Below, one piece after another: positions 1-14,500 of a stretch of 64,000 bases of DNA. Under the pieces are notes generated by a model. That model saw only the letters and a list, made by a program, of their open reading frames with translations, was not told where the DNA came from and made no database searches. A program made the position numbers and the translations under genes. How positions within the stretch are numbered: the first letter of the stretch is position 1; each line of letters opens with the position of its first letter. The DNA lies in NCBI RefSeq assembly GCF_023343835.1, contig NC_064447.1, positions 10,994,501 through 11,058,500 on the forward strand, in the 5' to 3' direction. The DNA comes from Lagopus muta (taxonomy: Eukaryota > Chordata > Aves > Galliformes > Phasianidae).

Positions 1-3000
1 CGATATCTTGAGATGATATTTACCTCCATATTATTATAACAGTAGAAATTACAGGCAGTTTCTTTTACAGCTTTCTTAAAAGTAACTGCAGAGAGGAACG
101 TGTCAAGGTGTGATGAGCACCTTGCATCTCGTATGTGTGTAAATACCCTGTTAGCAGCAGGTCAGAGGGAACAGAAACGGTTTGGTGGCCAAACCAAACC
201 AAAAAGCCTGCAGTGCTGGGGATTTTGAAAATCTGACTTTCAGAAAACCGATTTTTCATCTCTTCTCTTTTTTATATGGCCAGTTCTAATGCTGTAGGGG
301 CTGTGATGTGTTTAACCAATTCCTGAAATATTTTGAGCAGAGAGGAAAATTGTCCATTTGTGTTCCCACCATCGTACAGATGAGCACTGAAGCACGCTGT
401 GGTTCAGCTGCAGGAGGATCCATGGAGCTGGCAGGGAGCAGAGGGGTCTGAGGCACAAAAGGTGCGACTGCAAAGCGTCATGGCTTTGCTCAGCTTGGTG
501 CTCGTGTGATGCAACCAAGGTAAATTTGGTTTTAACAGGGTGCTCGCAATTCATCACAGACCGTAACGTTCATCTTTCCAATGTTTTTAGGGGACAGAAC
601 GCTAACAGACTTTTTTCCCAATGCATATCAATGAGAAGCAGCTGTTACAGGTCATTAGCACAGTGCAGGTAGGCAGCCGGCCCTGACTGCTGCACAGCGA
701 GCACAGAGCATCACAGCAGTGCTGCTGCCACCAGCTGCCTTAGCAGTGCTTTTCCCTGGGCCAGGACAAGGCTCAGACAGACAAAAGGAACGTGTACATG
801 GGTGTTCTGCATGTGTCACGTTCTTCAGTCTAAAATTAACTACCTTCTCGGAATTAGACAAGTCTGTTTGCTAACAGAATAAATAATTCTTCTGTGCAAT
901 CCAACAGCGTGGCTTCAGCTCGGGCACAAGTGATCTTTTTGCTGCCGTTCAATCACAGAGGTAATTTGACTTGTCTGCAAATACTGTTTTGATAAACTTC
1001 CATAGGAATTAGCGCAGCGCCCATCAAATGGGGTTTATAAAAAGTTGCTTGGGAAAATGTGCCGTAAGTAGTCTGCAATTCGAGGCATTTCCTTCGCGGG
1101 ATGCTTATCAAGTCTGCGTGTGCTACTTCCAAACTGAACTAGGGCATAGATGAGAGCTATTTTTGATGGAAGGGGGGAGAAAAGGAAATAAAGCTGAGCT
1201 GAGAAATAGTAGCGGCTTTCCCTTTTTTTTCTGATCGTCGCCTCGGGATGTAAATCGTACACATGTGCAGAGGGAAAACAGACTTTGAAACAGCAGAAGG
1301 AATCAGAGTAATCTGCGATGCTCGAGATGATGCTGGCAGCGTAAACGTGACTGAAATAGTCATCGTAGAGCTGGTGGGTAAATATGTTAGAAGCCTTGGG
1401 ATAAAGTGGCTTCTCTCACATAGCCGCTATAGCAAGGAAAACCAAAACGCCCTGTTTGTTCCTGGGCTGCTTCTGTGCTGCAGAGCAGCTGCCGGTTGTT
1501 CAGACAGCCGTGCTTCCAGATGCCTCTGTGGAGCTGTAAAGCTCTTCTTTTTTTTCTTTTATTTAATGATAGCAGCAAAGAATCGTAGCATAGATGAAAA
1601 TAGATGAAAAGGACGCAGGAAAAATTTCTGTGGGGATTTCTTCTGGATGAGAAGGCTGATACTGCTCTGTTTCCTAAGCGGTTGGTGGTTCCTTAATTCA
1701 GCAGTGAAACCTGGCACGCCGAGCTGCCCGTGCATCTCAGAGCCAGGGCACTGCTGCCTCCTCCATCAGGCTGATGAATGAAATGAAGGGACAAGCTTAA
1801 GCTTCTTTCCATCCTGGAAGAGGTATAACGAGGCTGCAGAGGGCATCGCACCTGCCAGTGTCCTCTAAATGAGTTTTGGTACTTTATTTGAAGATCTGGA
1901 GGGAGTCAGCAGGAGTGGGAGAGCAGCTTTGGGGTGGGACAGGAGGGACGTGTGTGTATCCAATCCACCACTTTTCTCCAGTAAGTTTATCTTCATTCAT
2001 TTGTCTCGTAATTGAACAAGCAGAGTTGTTCTCCCAGCATTGTCTCTTTTGGTTCTGTTTGTTTCTTAGAGCATAATATTCCCTGGCAGAAACATGTGGA
2101 TGACTGTATCAATCATTTGTGCTAACCCCTTGCCTACTTTTGTTTTGACTTGGGGGTTTTGTTTTGCTTTTAATCCAGATGAAATTGTGTGTTAATTCCT
2201 TGCACAGAGATCCATCTGCGTCCTGTGAGCGTGTTGCTTGCAGCATCAGACAATGCATCAACCTCCTACTGGCATTTTTTAATTAAAAGTACAGCGCTAT
2301 CACTTCAAATTAATGCCACATAGCTTATTTTAGCGAGGAAGAGAAATGTTGTTTATAGGTTTTTCTTATGAAAATTGTTTATTAAATCTTGCTCTCCTTT
2401 GTTTCTCCCTAGCAGTTTGTCATTCAGCGCCTGGACAGCATCAGATTCCTGGTGTGCGAGTTGTGTTAGTGATATGAGTGGAAATAAAGGTTTGCATTTA
2501 ATATCTTGACTCCTTGATAAATAGGAATCACCTTCTTGATAAAAGAAATAAAATGATGTTCTACAGCTGCTGTAAACAAAGTGTCAGCCTATCTCCTGCT
2601 GCATTCCCTGCACTGAGTCCATAGCGGAGAAATAGGTATTTCTAGGAGCTTCTGTGTTATGAGCTGTGAAGAGATGGCTTTTGTAATGCTGTTCAGTGAA
2701 ATTGCTAGGCCCTGTTATACTAAATTACTGTGAGAGCAAGTAATGCATCTAGTGAGAGCCAGCCCTAGTGAGAGTGTTCCTCACAGAGCATTTCATTTTA
2801 TCTAGAGTGTTAGCACTGCTAACCATCCATGCGAAATGTAATGTATTGAATCTATTTAATCAATTTAAAATGGAGAGCAAACTTGGTAGGGTTTGTCAGA
2901 ACCGACTGTCTCTACGTGTTGCTTTTCTAAGCATTACATTTTAGACTTCAGTTGTGTTTTTGTAGTGGTTTGAGAACCTTTTGTCCAGGAGAACTTCATG

Positions 3001-4421
3001 TTTTTATTGGTATGTGATCCAGCAACCGAGTGTTGTCACTGGAGGAGGATCGTGTCGGAGTACAAAAGGCGTACACGAAGGCTGGAGAGGAAGAAGCATG
3101 GCATCTTTTCATCCGTGCTCCATCTTACTTATGTAAGGCCTTTGATCTTAGCAGCAATGGTTTGTCATTTATTGATGTAATGGATGCTGATGTTCTGTAC
3201 GAGGCAAATGGCGAGCCGTGTCGCAGGCGAAGTGATGAAAGTATGGAACTGAGAAGATGGTAAACATCCTGGCCAGAGTCGTGCAGTGAAGTGTTTTCAT
3301 CACAATCACAGCCTGCAGATTCAGGTTGGGATTAGCAAGGGAGTTTCCTTTATTGAATAGTTTAAAAGGTATTCTTTAAAAATTGCTGGAGGGTTTCCAC
3401 ATAATGTTGCTGTTAAGCCGCTGTTGAGAAACTGAATTGCAACGCTTTTCTTTTTCATTTAAAGATGTCTTTGCTAGAGCGCTGTGTGCATGCTGTATGC
3501 TATCTGTTTCCATTCTAACTCTATTTTTATTTTGCTCTCTGAAGCCAGTCTGTAACTAAAACATTCTTAGCGTCTTTTGGCAGAGGATTTAGTCAAGGAC
3601 ATTTGTCATCCTGCTCTCAAGGCGCTGGTTCCGGCCTTTCTCCAAGCCACTCCAAAGCAAATTTCCTTCAGCGGTGTGCATGGTGACAGTGAGGGGAGTT
3701 CCTGCGTGCACTCCAAAGCCTTACTGCTTTCCTCTTGTTGTCATGTGCTACCATTGCTTAATCTGAAAACAAATGTGAAATATTTAACATAGCTAGATGG
3801 TACAAGATAAGGCTTGGATTTGTTCTGTGTCCGTGATGTTAGTTATGCTTGAGCTCACAGCTCACCACTCGGTCCTTAGCAGAATGATATGGATAAATGT
3901 CATATGGCCACAAAGGGATTGGGCTGTCTCGATGTGTTCAGAGGGAAGGTCCTTCCCTCCCCACCTCACAGCTAAATCAAAGGATATTTGCTATTGTGGA
4001 TTGCTTTTTCTTACCCCGCCTTGGCCATGGATTTGCCCCAGCCAGGCTGTTTGTTTTGCTGTTCATCCCCGGTGACTGTCAGTGGTGCTGGGCTGAATAA
4101 ACAGAGACTATTGATCAAATTTGAAGTCATTAGCTTGGCAATTTAAATAGATTCTGTCCTATATAATTAGAACAAGGGAGTAACACATAGGCTGATACGG
4201 CTTTATTCTGAATAAAAGCCTCCTTTTCATGAAATCCTGTTTGGTGCTATTCAGTTTTGTGCCTCCCATGGGTCACACAAGAATTACACATTCTGTTTAA
4301 AATACCAAAAGTGAAGAAGCTTGCTTTGCTTGTGCAAGAGAGGGCTGATACTGATACAGTGTGGATGTGCTGAACCTTGATACTGATTGGAAATGCCGTT
4401 TGGCAGAAGGGCTCGCTAACC

Positions 4422-4434
4422 CACGTGCCACGTG
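4422..4434. promoter_or_regulatory. Two CACGTG E-boxes separated by one base
   Basis: CACGTG occurs at 4422-4427 and again at 4429-4434. It is the palindromic bHLH site bound by factors such as USF, MYC/MAX, MITF/TFEB and CLOCK/BMAL1. CpG is scarce in the surrounding intron, so two intact copies side by side are noticeable. Whether any factor binds is unknown. Confidence 0.4.
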
Positions 4435-5482
4435 AAGTTATTGGTTAACCAATCCAGCTCAACCATTCGTGGGGCAAACAGAGGTAAGGGGGCCGGGTAG
4501 CAGCAGACCAGCTGTGGCTGTGAGCGTTACCTGAGCTCGAAAGCAGCAGGATGGGATTGTCCATCTTGCTGCTGCTCAGCTGAGCGAAACGCCCGCCTGC
4601 CAGCTCTGGATGTTTATACTCAAACACAACGGGTGATTAATTATTTTGGAAGGAAGACGTTTCCTTCTAATGGCTGCTGTTTTGTGATGTGTCTGTCAGC
4701 CTTCTACATGAATTTAACATTTTCGGTGCCGTTCAGCGTGGCGGTAAGACACAGAGCTTTCTGTGCCGGACTCCATGGCGATCTGCAAGGGAGGGCTCTT
4801 GGTGTGAGCATGGAGTTCAAACACGTGGGCCGTGTGCCTGCAGACAGCCCTGTGCTCCACGTCATGCTGCTGCCAGCCCCTGGAGAGCATGCAACCCCAG
4901 CAGCCGGGTGCGTGCTCACTGACCCACATTGTCTCAGGCAGAGTGCAGTCATTTGCCTGCCAGCACCGGGAAGAGCATCTCCTCACCTGCAGATCGGATG
5001 AGAACTGATGGAGTTTGGTTCATCCAACCAAAAGGCTTGTAGGGAATTACCACTGGGTGACTAATAGGTGGTTAGGTAGGTTTGGAGTGTGCATGTGTGC
5101 TTCCTGCGGACAGGGCTGACTGCAGAACAGCAGCACAAAAAAGTCTCTTATACATTGTTCTCATCTCCTATTGTGATTCCTGGATATGACTGATTGTTAA
5201 ATCAGATCCTTGGTTGGTTTTTTTTTTCTGCATAGAAAAGCTTTTATTGTAATTCCTAGGCAAGAGCATTACAATGCAGGGGATGTTTTTCCTGCAACAT
5301 GCAGACGTGTCATACAGAACAAAACAGTGATTCTGTGTGAGGGTTAATAGAGCAAAAGTAGGTGAATGAATGAAAATTTGGCTTCAGCCAGCTATTTATA
5401 TCTCTATAATTACAGTCTTTTTATGGAACAAGCCTGACTTCTGTCCCATCCTCTTCCTTTCCCCCACTTCCACAGCTTCCTT

Positions 5483-5513
5483 ATTGCTGTCCTCCCTCCC
5501 TCTCTCCCTCCCT
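5483..5513. repeat. CT-rich polypyrimidine tract
   Basis: A run made almost only of C and T, with repeated CCCT-type units, lies in SMURF1 intron 1. It is simple-sequence DNA and has no AG-bounded coding exon after it that matches SMURF1. Confidence 0.6.
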
Positions 5514-5536
5514 GCAGCTGAGGGTGCAGCCGCTGT

Positions 5537-5576
5537 CACCTCCTGCTGTCTGTCCCCACCTCCTGCTGTCTGTCCC
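5537..5576. repeat. Perfect 2 x 20-bp tandem duplication
   Basis: The 20 bases at 5537-5556 are repeated exactly at 5557-5576, right after the polypyrimidine tract. This is probably a replication-slippage duplication and may be length-polymorphic. Confidence 0.85.
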
Positions 5577-8500
5577 CATGCAGCCCTGCAGCCCAAACCA
5601 CTGCTGAGCTCTGGGTGCTGCTGCTGCCCTCTGCCAGCTGGGACAGACACAGCCGTGGCTCTGGGACTTGCTATGTTTTTGCAATTGTAAACAAGAAGGG
5701 TTGAAGCCGAGCTCTCAAAACGTGACAAAATGCAGAAGGACAGTAAAGAGCACTTGGGAGCATCTTGGGCGGATGTTGAAAGGATTATAACAGACTGAAT
5801 AATATAGGAAACAAACCTAAGATTTTAGAGTTCACTTTTTCCAGGGGCTGATACCAATATCCTGAAACAGCCAATGTACTTTCTTCAAAATCAGAAGCAT
5901 TGCCAGGAATTTAACTTGAGCAAACAAAATGTTTCTTTCCTTTTCCTGAATTTAAACTTTGCACCTTTATTCATGGTATATATATCACATGATGTGAATG
6001 TGAGCTGTTAATGAAGGCAAAGAGAGGGGCTGGGAGGTGATCTCCTGCTTGTGGCTCAGCTGCGTGCAATGGAACAGGCCAGGAGGGCATGGCATGGGGC
6101 TCATGGGATGCCTGCTTCGTTCATGGCATGCAGTGTCACTTGTGTGTAACAAATAAAAGTGCTCACTTTGTTTTTCTGGTATAGATTTCCTACAGCAAAG
6201 TATCCAAGTAGTATTTTGAACTAATCTGGTGCGCTTTTTGCAGTAATGGCTTTTCTCGGCGAAGTGCTTTAAAGCAAATGCAGTCTTCCCACTTCAGTGC
6301 TTCAAACTGGTTTGTATTGACAGCATCTGAAACCAGCAAAAGAGTTGAGGTTAGAATTGCTTGCTGTACATACAAGAACTGGTAATGAGATTATCATGAA
6401 AGAGAGAAGTCAGTATAATGCTTGAACTCTATCTATCTTGGGCAAACCCTACAGGTTTTTTCCCCATGGGACACGAGGATGGTTTATAACCCAGTACCAA
6501 GGTCCAGGTTAGGATCAAAGCATCATTTATCACGGGCCATTAGGCCGTGCCACTTCTTTCAAGTACCAGCTCCATCCTGATGATCTGCATGCTTGCTATC
6601 CTCAGGTTGATAACTGCAGCCCGGGGAGCCATGGGAAGAAAGAAGTTGTTCTGAATGAGTTCCAGCTGGTTCAGTTTTCGGCTGTCCCTTTGCTAAGTAG
6701 CCCAGAACAAAACGAACTCATTGCTCGTGGCCTTTGCACGCTCTTGACTCTTCACCGAATATTGACTTTCAGCATCCCAGTTTTAAATCCAACCTCACTC
6801 TTGGGTCTGTTCAGAAAGTGCTCCTCCATCTCATCTGGTTGTTATCATGCTTACTGCAAAGCGAGCAGCAGATTTGCCAATAAGGAAGGCAAAGCTGCAA
6901 GGACATGAAGCTGTTTCTTTGGCGGTGTGGGGCCTTCAGCTTTGAAAAGCTTTACGTAAGCCTGGAGACTTTTTATCTTCCTTTCCAAACATGCCAAAAA
7001 GCACTCAGCATACCTCAGTTAAAACACGAACACGGAGAACGACTGTATGTGTTAGAAGCTGGGGACAATTATAAGTCATCTGTTACCTGAGGTATGTGGT
7101 TTTAAAGCGGTGATGCAGTGCCGATGCCTCTCCTGGTACAAATATAAAGAATGCTTTTCATTTCCTTACCAAAAAAATAATAGCGGGATGGTTTGATGGT
7201 TTCTATTGAGAAGTCATCCAGTATCCCTCAGAATTTGTTCTGGTGATAGCGAGTGAAGGTGCAGCAGTGCTGGGAGCAGTGCTGGGTAGGTGCTGCTGTT
7301 TGCTGAGGATTTCCAGCAACTGCTTGTTGCAAGAGTTATTGAAGAAATACAAAATGAGCTCGAGCAAATCAGCTTTAACCCACTGCATAGTTTTTCCCAA
7401 GGTTTGTTCTTTTGGTATTCCGAGTATTAGGTCGGCTAAACTTATCTTTCTGCCAAAATTCTATACTGGAATTGCTCTGATGTTTTAGAAAGAGTGAAGA
7501 AATGTGGATTCTTGAATGGTTTGAATGCGGTGGTCACGTTTGAGACTTAAAAGTGCTAAAAAATAGCTAGTGACGTTTGTTGTTTCTTACTTTCAGTGCC
7601 TTTAAAGACTTTTTTCTTGCTGTTCATTTTGCTGGCCATTAACGTCAGCATTGGAGGTGTCCTGGGTCACCACAGCCACTCTCTCACCTGCAGCCTTTCC
7701 TCAGTTCCCCGTGCAGCTTTATTTCAGTATGGATGCAAGCAGTCCTGCTTTGCTAGGAGCCCAGCTCACAGGTAAAGCTTTAACACAGCTTCCCAACTGA
7801 ATTAACTGAAATTGCTCTCCTGATGCATTTGAGCCTACATGACTAATAGTTTACGTAGTCTACGACTTACTCATGACTTAGCACCATTCATTTTTGAAAC
7901 AACAGTGCTGTTGCTTGCAAGCAATCTACTTAGTGTTTGATGAGAACCAGGCGTGAGTTTTGTACTGTTTATTAAAACAAACTAATTAGAAAATTTGGTT
8001 CCTATTGAGTTGATTTTGTACCTTATTTAATTGCTGTAAGATATCAAAAATGCTCAATATTGGCTCTGTATACAGAAACAAATCTCAGTTTTCAAATTGA
8101 GATTAAGTACGCGTGAAATTGTATTCATTTCTCCTCCCACAGAATAGTGTTTTATGTTCAAACTGTTACGTTCAAGTCTTGATGCTACCTGCGTATGAGG
8201 GACTATAAATACCAACTGCTTTTTGGAGACAGAAAATGTGTTTTAGGCTAGAAGTTTAGTGTTCCCATTGAAACGACACGTGTCTATAGACCTCCAGCAC
8301 GGTGCTTCCTGCTGACACAGGTTCTGCAATGGAAGGGCAAACTTCTTCCTCCTGCACTGCAGGAAGATGGTTTGAAGCAGGCCAGTGAGTGAGCAGAGAG
8401 CTGGAGGTGATGCTGGGCTGCAAAATACAGCCATTGCTGTTCCCCATATCCTCAGGTGTAGCAGCTGACCCAGGGTTTGGTGCCTATCATTATTCCAGCA

Positions 8501-11500
8501 GTGTTTTGCACCACAGACAGAAACCCAAGGCTGTGGCTGTTTGAATTGGTGCAGTTGCTTGGTCCCTTGGCTCGTTTTAGACACGTGGTAGACATCCTCA
8601 AACATATTACTTCTGGTTTTGGTCCTTTGTTTTCTGCTTTTCCCTCCTTAATAAAGCAGCAGAGAGCAGTTGTGCTGCTTTTCCTATCGGACTTAGGAAA
8701 TGCATGTCTTGTAAAAACTCCAAGTCCATTATTGGGTGGTGTTTTGTGGGAGGAAAAAAGCTGCTAATCGTATATAAACGTGCTCATAAGTGGAGTCTCA
8801 CAAACTGCTTATAAACAACATAGCTGGGCTAATGGTGTGGGTAGCCCCACAGAGAATGTCTGGGAAGAGGGGGGATCTAAATTTCTGTGTTTTATAGTGC
8901 ACAGAATGTTTATTGGAAAAGACTTTCATGTACTGAATTAGCAAGCAAGTGATCAACTGCAAGGGCGAATCTTTGCGAGCTTCTGTTTGATAATGAAGAT
9001 GCAGTGCTTAACACTTCATACATTTAACTTAGGAAAGTGGAGATCAGAGAAATTAAATTAAACACACCTAAATTAAATGATGACTTAGCCGTAGGATGCG
9101 CTGCAAAGGGCTCCCGTTCTCATGAAGGAGCTGGAAGGTCGTTTCTGCCCAGGCAGTAGTGAAAACCAGCATAGTTTCGGACTCATTTCTAGAGTGCTCG
9201 TTGGCTTTTCTCTTGAATTTGATTCATAATTCATTGCTGTTCACCCGGTGCTTTCCAGAGGAACAATTCTGTATTTGTGAAGACTTGGCCAGCCTTTCCA
9301 GGACAGACCTGTTGTTTACTGAGGTCCTGGGATCAGGGCTGCTTTGAGCTCGGTCCTCAGCTCCACCTGTTGTGAGCAGCATGGGTTGAGCGTTCCGTTC
9401 TCGTGGGTACTTGTGTGCTTTGACAAAGGTGCTTTGAAAGCTCCAAGTGTTAAAAGTGCAAAATATTTTTGGCCATCTTAGTAAAATTCAGTTTGGAATC
9501 TGAGTTATGAGCGCATGTGGGTGGAGGAACATGTTTTTCATGCTTTAGGAATTTTTTTCCAGATGCTTTTTCAGCACTTGGGTAACTATAAAAGTGAAGT
9601 ATTAAGACTTCAGCACAGTTTTTATTTAAATGTAATTTAAGGAAATGGAGCCACATAGCTTTGTGGCAAGCCTTCAACTTCAGAGCAATGCTCTTGCACA
9701 ATGCATGTTGGTGTCTGTTTCAAAATGCGAGCACAAGTATGTGCAAGCTGTGCAGATAAGCCTGTCTTGATAAATGCTCTTTGCTTGAAAACAGAAATTA
9801 TTCAAGTGCGTGTGGTTGGAGACACGAGATGTGGAAGGGAAGAAATGCAGAACAGTGTTGTTCCCAGTAACTGCAGCTTGCACAATCAAGTGTGGAGTAA
9901 ATGTAAAATGCTGGGTTTGGTTCCAGTATGAATCTTGTCATTTGGATTGTTTTAGTTAGCTGTCAGCTACGAGACAGAACAGTATTCTGATCTTGGGGCA
10001 AATTAGTGATATTTTAACGGGAATTTTTTGTTCTTTCCAGGTACTTCTGTTTCTCTCAAGCGTATGCAGAAGCTGACACTATAGCTGAAGCCTGAGCATA
10101 TGGGCTGTTTTCAGGGAGCTGGGAGACCATTTGTGGACGCTCTAGCAAAGCAAAACTTGACTGAGTTTGATGAGTCTTGGCGGCAGAGGACCGAGTTTTA
10201 AAAACCATGGAGTGGTTATATATAACTTCATGTTCTGTGAATGTTTTCTCTGGTTAAAGGGTGGTCAATTGAGTGTTTTTTGAGAATGGCTCTCTTTGAG
10301 AACGAGCCTTCCAGCTGCCGTGAAATGGGGGTAGCAGTAGCTAACTTAGCTCTTACTTCCAGTTTGCAAAGAACGTGGTTGTGTTCTGAATGTGGTGCCA
10401 GATGGCCTGCAAGGAAAAGGTCCAAGGGCGTGAAGGAGGCTCGTGCTGCAAGGGTACTTCTTGATGGCAGAATTACTGTGTTCTTGCCCCAGTGTTCCTG
10501 GTTGTGTTCCCTACAACTAAGAAATCAAGGGCAAGGGAAATGGTAAGCTGAAGGTGCTGAAGTCACTTTGAGAGGTTTGCCCTCTATAGCAGCAACAAAA
10601 AGGCCCTGGAACTAGTTTGAGTGAGAGGTGGGAGTTCACTGTAGCTGGAGTTTGCCCCATTGTATAAGGGCTAAAGAAATTCTTTGGGTGACCTCTGTTT
10701 CAGATCTGGGGCTGGCTGAGGACAGCAGTAACAAACACTGCGGTGGTCGGGGTTACTTGGGTTTTACATCTGAGTAGAAACTGAGTATCAATAGGAGATT
10801 GCAGAGAGAGTATGAGAAAGTTCTTGGCCTGCACTGGAGGAAGGCATAGCAGTCTTACAAGAAAACTGATGCAATAATAGGATTTAATGAAAAATGTAAT
10901 CTGGGAGTTAGCCTTTGTATCAGGCATTTGTTATGGGTGAACAAAGGGGAAAGAAGAGAAAGAAGAGTTAGTATGAGAGATAATTGGATATGCTTATTTC
11001 TACTTGTCTAATTTGTGTGCCTTTCTCTGATTCAGCATCGGCATTAATTCAGCTTCCTATTGATCTCTTCATTTAATCCCTGCAAAGTTCTGCAGCTAAT
11101 TCCATAACTCTTAGTGTTTCTCCAAGGTTTGTATCTCGGTTCACTCTAAAACTTGCTTTACTGGTCGTGATGCACGCAGTCTCAGCTAACTGGAAATGAG
11201 CGGTGTTTGTTCTTCCAATAGTCCTGCACTGATTTTTGAGTGATTCACTTTATGGAGGGTTAATCAGACCTGCTGCTGTACACATGCAGGATGTGAAGAC
11301 CTGCAGCCAGTCAGTGCCCAGGAGGATTTTTTCAGTTTGAGTAAGTTTTAGGAATCTTGGAGATGAAACTGTTGGGTTTTGTCCACTTGCTGTTGTTTGT
11401 GCTGCGAGGGCTTCTCTCTCATGCATGACATTTTTATGCTTAGGTAGGATGGAAATCTGATTCTTGGCAAAGTGGATACTTTAATGACATGTTAATGGAC

Positions 11501-14500
11501 TAATAAAAATGGCTTTTTCTGGGTGTGTGGTTTTTTGAAGAGCTCTTCAAAGTTGTCTAGTGTTTGCAACTGGCTGCATGAAGCCAAGTTCCAGCCCACG
11601 AGGAAAGCATGCCTTGAAAAGAGGCTTTGATTCTCACTGCAGCCTACACAAAAGGGCCACAAAAAGGCTTCGTGCATCAAATCCAGCAACTCTTTGAGAA
11701 CTGAGGTTTTCTAATGAAGCATTGCTTTAATCTGGCAGTTAGGTTTGGTTCCAGCTTCAGTACGGGCAGTCTTCAAATGCCGGGGTGTGATGTGTGGCAG
11801 CCCCAAAGTCTGAGGGATTGGGCTGGTTTGTAGAGGACTGCAGGTCTGGTTGGCACCGTGGTGCTGAGAGCATTCATGAAGGTCACTCAGTGTGCACATC
11901 AGTGGCTGCACGCGGGAAATTAGTTCTGTACAGAGAATTGGTTTCTTTGGCAGAGGTAAGACTCAGTTTGGTTTCTTTTCTGCATTAAGCACTGCAGTGA
12001 TTCACTTACTGTGAAGCTAAAGCAGTCTGTGGATTTATGCATTGCAGTCTGAAGCAGACAGAGGAAGACTACAAGTATTCTTAAAGCAAACAAGAAAAGG
12101 ACTGGAATAGAAACCATGGCCTTTGTGGTGACAGCTTAAGCTTCGATTTGTGAATAAAACGGTACCTTTCAGTTCAGTGATGTGGTTTACTGCAGAGAAG
12201 CCACATTTTGACACTCGCTGCCTTTACCCGCCTTTCCTTTTCCATTCAACTTGCTCTTGTGCCCTATCAAACATAAATGATTGTCAGCCTTAAAAAAAAC
12301 AAAGCACTTAAAAACCTTCACGGGTTGCCTGGTAGTAGAAATGGAAACAAACGTTTGATCTGCAGCAAAGTCTCATTTAAGGTTATGTGCACAGAAGAGG
12401 GGCGATAAGCAGAGTCCTGCTTCAGGGCGCTGGGGGGAGATGGCTGGGGGCATTTCTCAGCACTTTGCACACAAACTGTGTAGAAGCATTCGGTCAGGAA
12501 GTGATTTCCCATCACAGGGCCAGCAAAGGTTTTAACTGTGGGCTGTGGTGCTTTGGGCTGTTAGAGCAGCATGTGGTAAATAGCTGATGCTTGTGCTTTT
12601 TCTTTTTTGTGTGAGTCTTTGTTTGTTTGTGGAAGATTTTCTACACTTGGAGCTCATTATTTTTCTGTGCTGTCTTCTGCAGACTTTTTCAAGATGGAAG
12701 GGTCAGACAACTTGCAGTGCTTGTAATGCTTATGCTGTGTATCTCCATGATTAAAGATGGTCTGCTCAGTAGTAAATACTAAGTGAAGTCCTTTTTACGT
12801 CATTAGCCTGCTGGCCTTGTGTTTACCTTCTGTCAGAAAGTAAAATGAATATATCCTGGAATCTAGCAGCGTGTTTGCACAAGCACAAATGATTAACCTG
12901 GAATATCAAAGGGAAGGCCAGAGATGGCTGAGAGGTTTGTTTGCCAGCATCCCTCAGCACGACCTTCCCCCTTTCCCAAGGAAGACGTGGCTGTGCTGCT
13001 GGGTGGCCTTGTCTCCCAGTCTAACTGGAGTGCTCAGCTGAATGCTGCTGGCTCAGATCGTAGCCACGTGTAAAAGTCCTTCATTTCAGCAAGGAGGTGC
13101 TTACCTTTCACTCAGAGCACGGAGCAAAGTGTGAATTATTGCAGTCCCTAACGCAGATGCTGCTTTGCATTGGTACAGGCTGGCGTCTGCTGAATCTCTG
13201 CGTGCTGCAAAACTCATCTACCTGAAAACAACGATAGCAGCATAGCGCTGTGCTGAGGGAGTGTTATGTTAGGTGTGAGCAAATGCAGAGAAACAGCAGA
13301 GTGAAAGACCTCCCTGCAGACCAGCAGCTATCCCTCGAGCCCAGTGTGAAGGAGGAACTTGGCACCTGAGCACATTTGTAGGCAGCTCTGTTTACTTGGG
13401 GCCGTTTCATTGTCCCTCACCCGGGCTCTCCTCCTTCCCAGGAAGGCCGGTCACGCTCCAGAGGCCGCTCGCTGGTGAAGCAGCAGCTTTCTGATGCAAT
13501 GCTCAGCCTGGCTCAGCGCAGGCAGCAGAGCTGTGCCGTGCTTCCCTTCCTACACCTGCTGCAGCTCCTACAGATGATTCACTTCTGCTTTGGGAGCGGG
13601 CGAACAGCCGGGGGCTGGCACGGAACTGCTTGCCTCCCCCGGGCTGCGCTGAATCCGCAGGGTGAATCCTGACTTTGTCTAAGCCTCATCCTTTCTTCAC
13701 CCTCTGCCAAATATGCTTTCACATTAATGCTTCACCCAGCTGGCTAATTTGGCCTTTGAAATTATCTCAGTAATGTCAGGTGCTTAAAAAAACATTCCCA
13801 TCCCTTTATAAATATTATAATAGGGATGTGAAGACATTGCTTCAGTGTTCCTTGGGATCTACAGTATAAAAAGAAGTTCTTGAGTGCTGCATAGCAATCC
13901 GGAGTGCAGCATAAACAAATAGTGTGTCAAGCTGGAACAAGTCGGTTGGCTTTCAGAAGGCTTTCAGAAGGCAGAATGCAAATGTCCGAGACAGGAGAAT
14001 TAGTGCCTTCTGTAACTCTGCAACAAATGTGAGCAGATTTCTCCTGCTGATGGGCCATAAGCCTCGTTTGAAGAAAGGAAAAGCATTTTGCAAAGGCTGG
14101 ATGCTGGGTTTTGTGCAAAGCCTGAGCAGAGCGGCCGGTTTGCAGATCAGCATCCATCCCTTTCCCTGCACCTCATCCGGGCAGCAACCTCCATGCAGGG
14201 GTAACTTCAGTAACTTCTTAAGCTTTTGTAGGTAAACCCAGCTGAGTTCAGGGCTTTCAGTCTGAGGTGGCAGCAGCCAGATCCCAGAGCAGATTCACTG
14301 AGGTCCTGTTGGAGGCTGGACATTTGAGAAGCAAATTGGGCACGGCTTTACGGATCTGGGGGTGCTGTGTGCCCACTGCTGGTGTGGTTTCATGTCCAAG
14401 CATCCCAGTGCTGACTTTTGTTGCTTTTTGCTTTCCTGGAATTTAGAAACGTATCCCCTCAAAGTGATAGGGCACTTGATTTTCTTAGTGAGTTTCATAT

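Noticed and set aside
1263..1607. 114-codon + strand frame in SMURF1 intron 1
   Set aside because: No family resemblance, no splice context, and ends in a poly-Phe run from a T tract.
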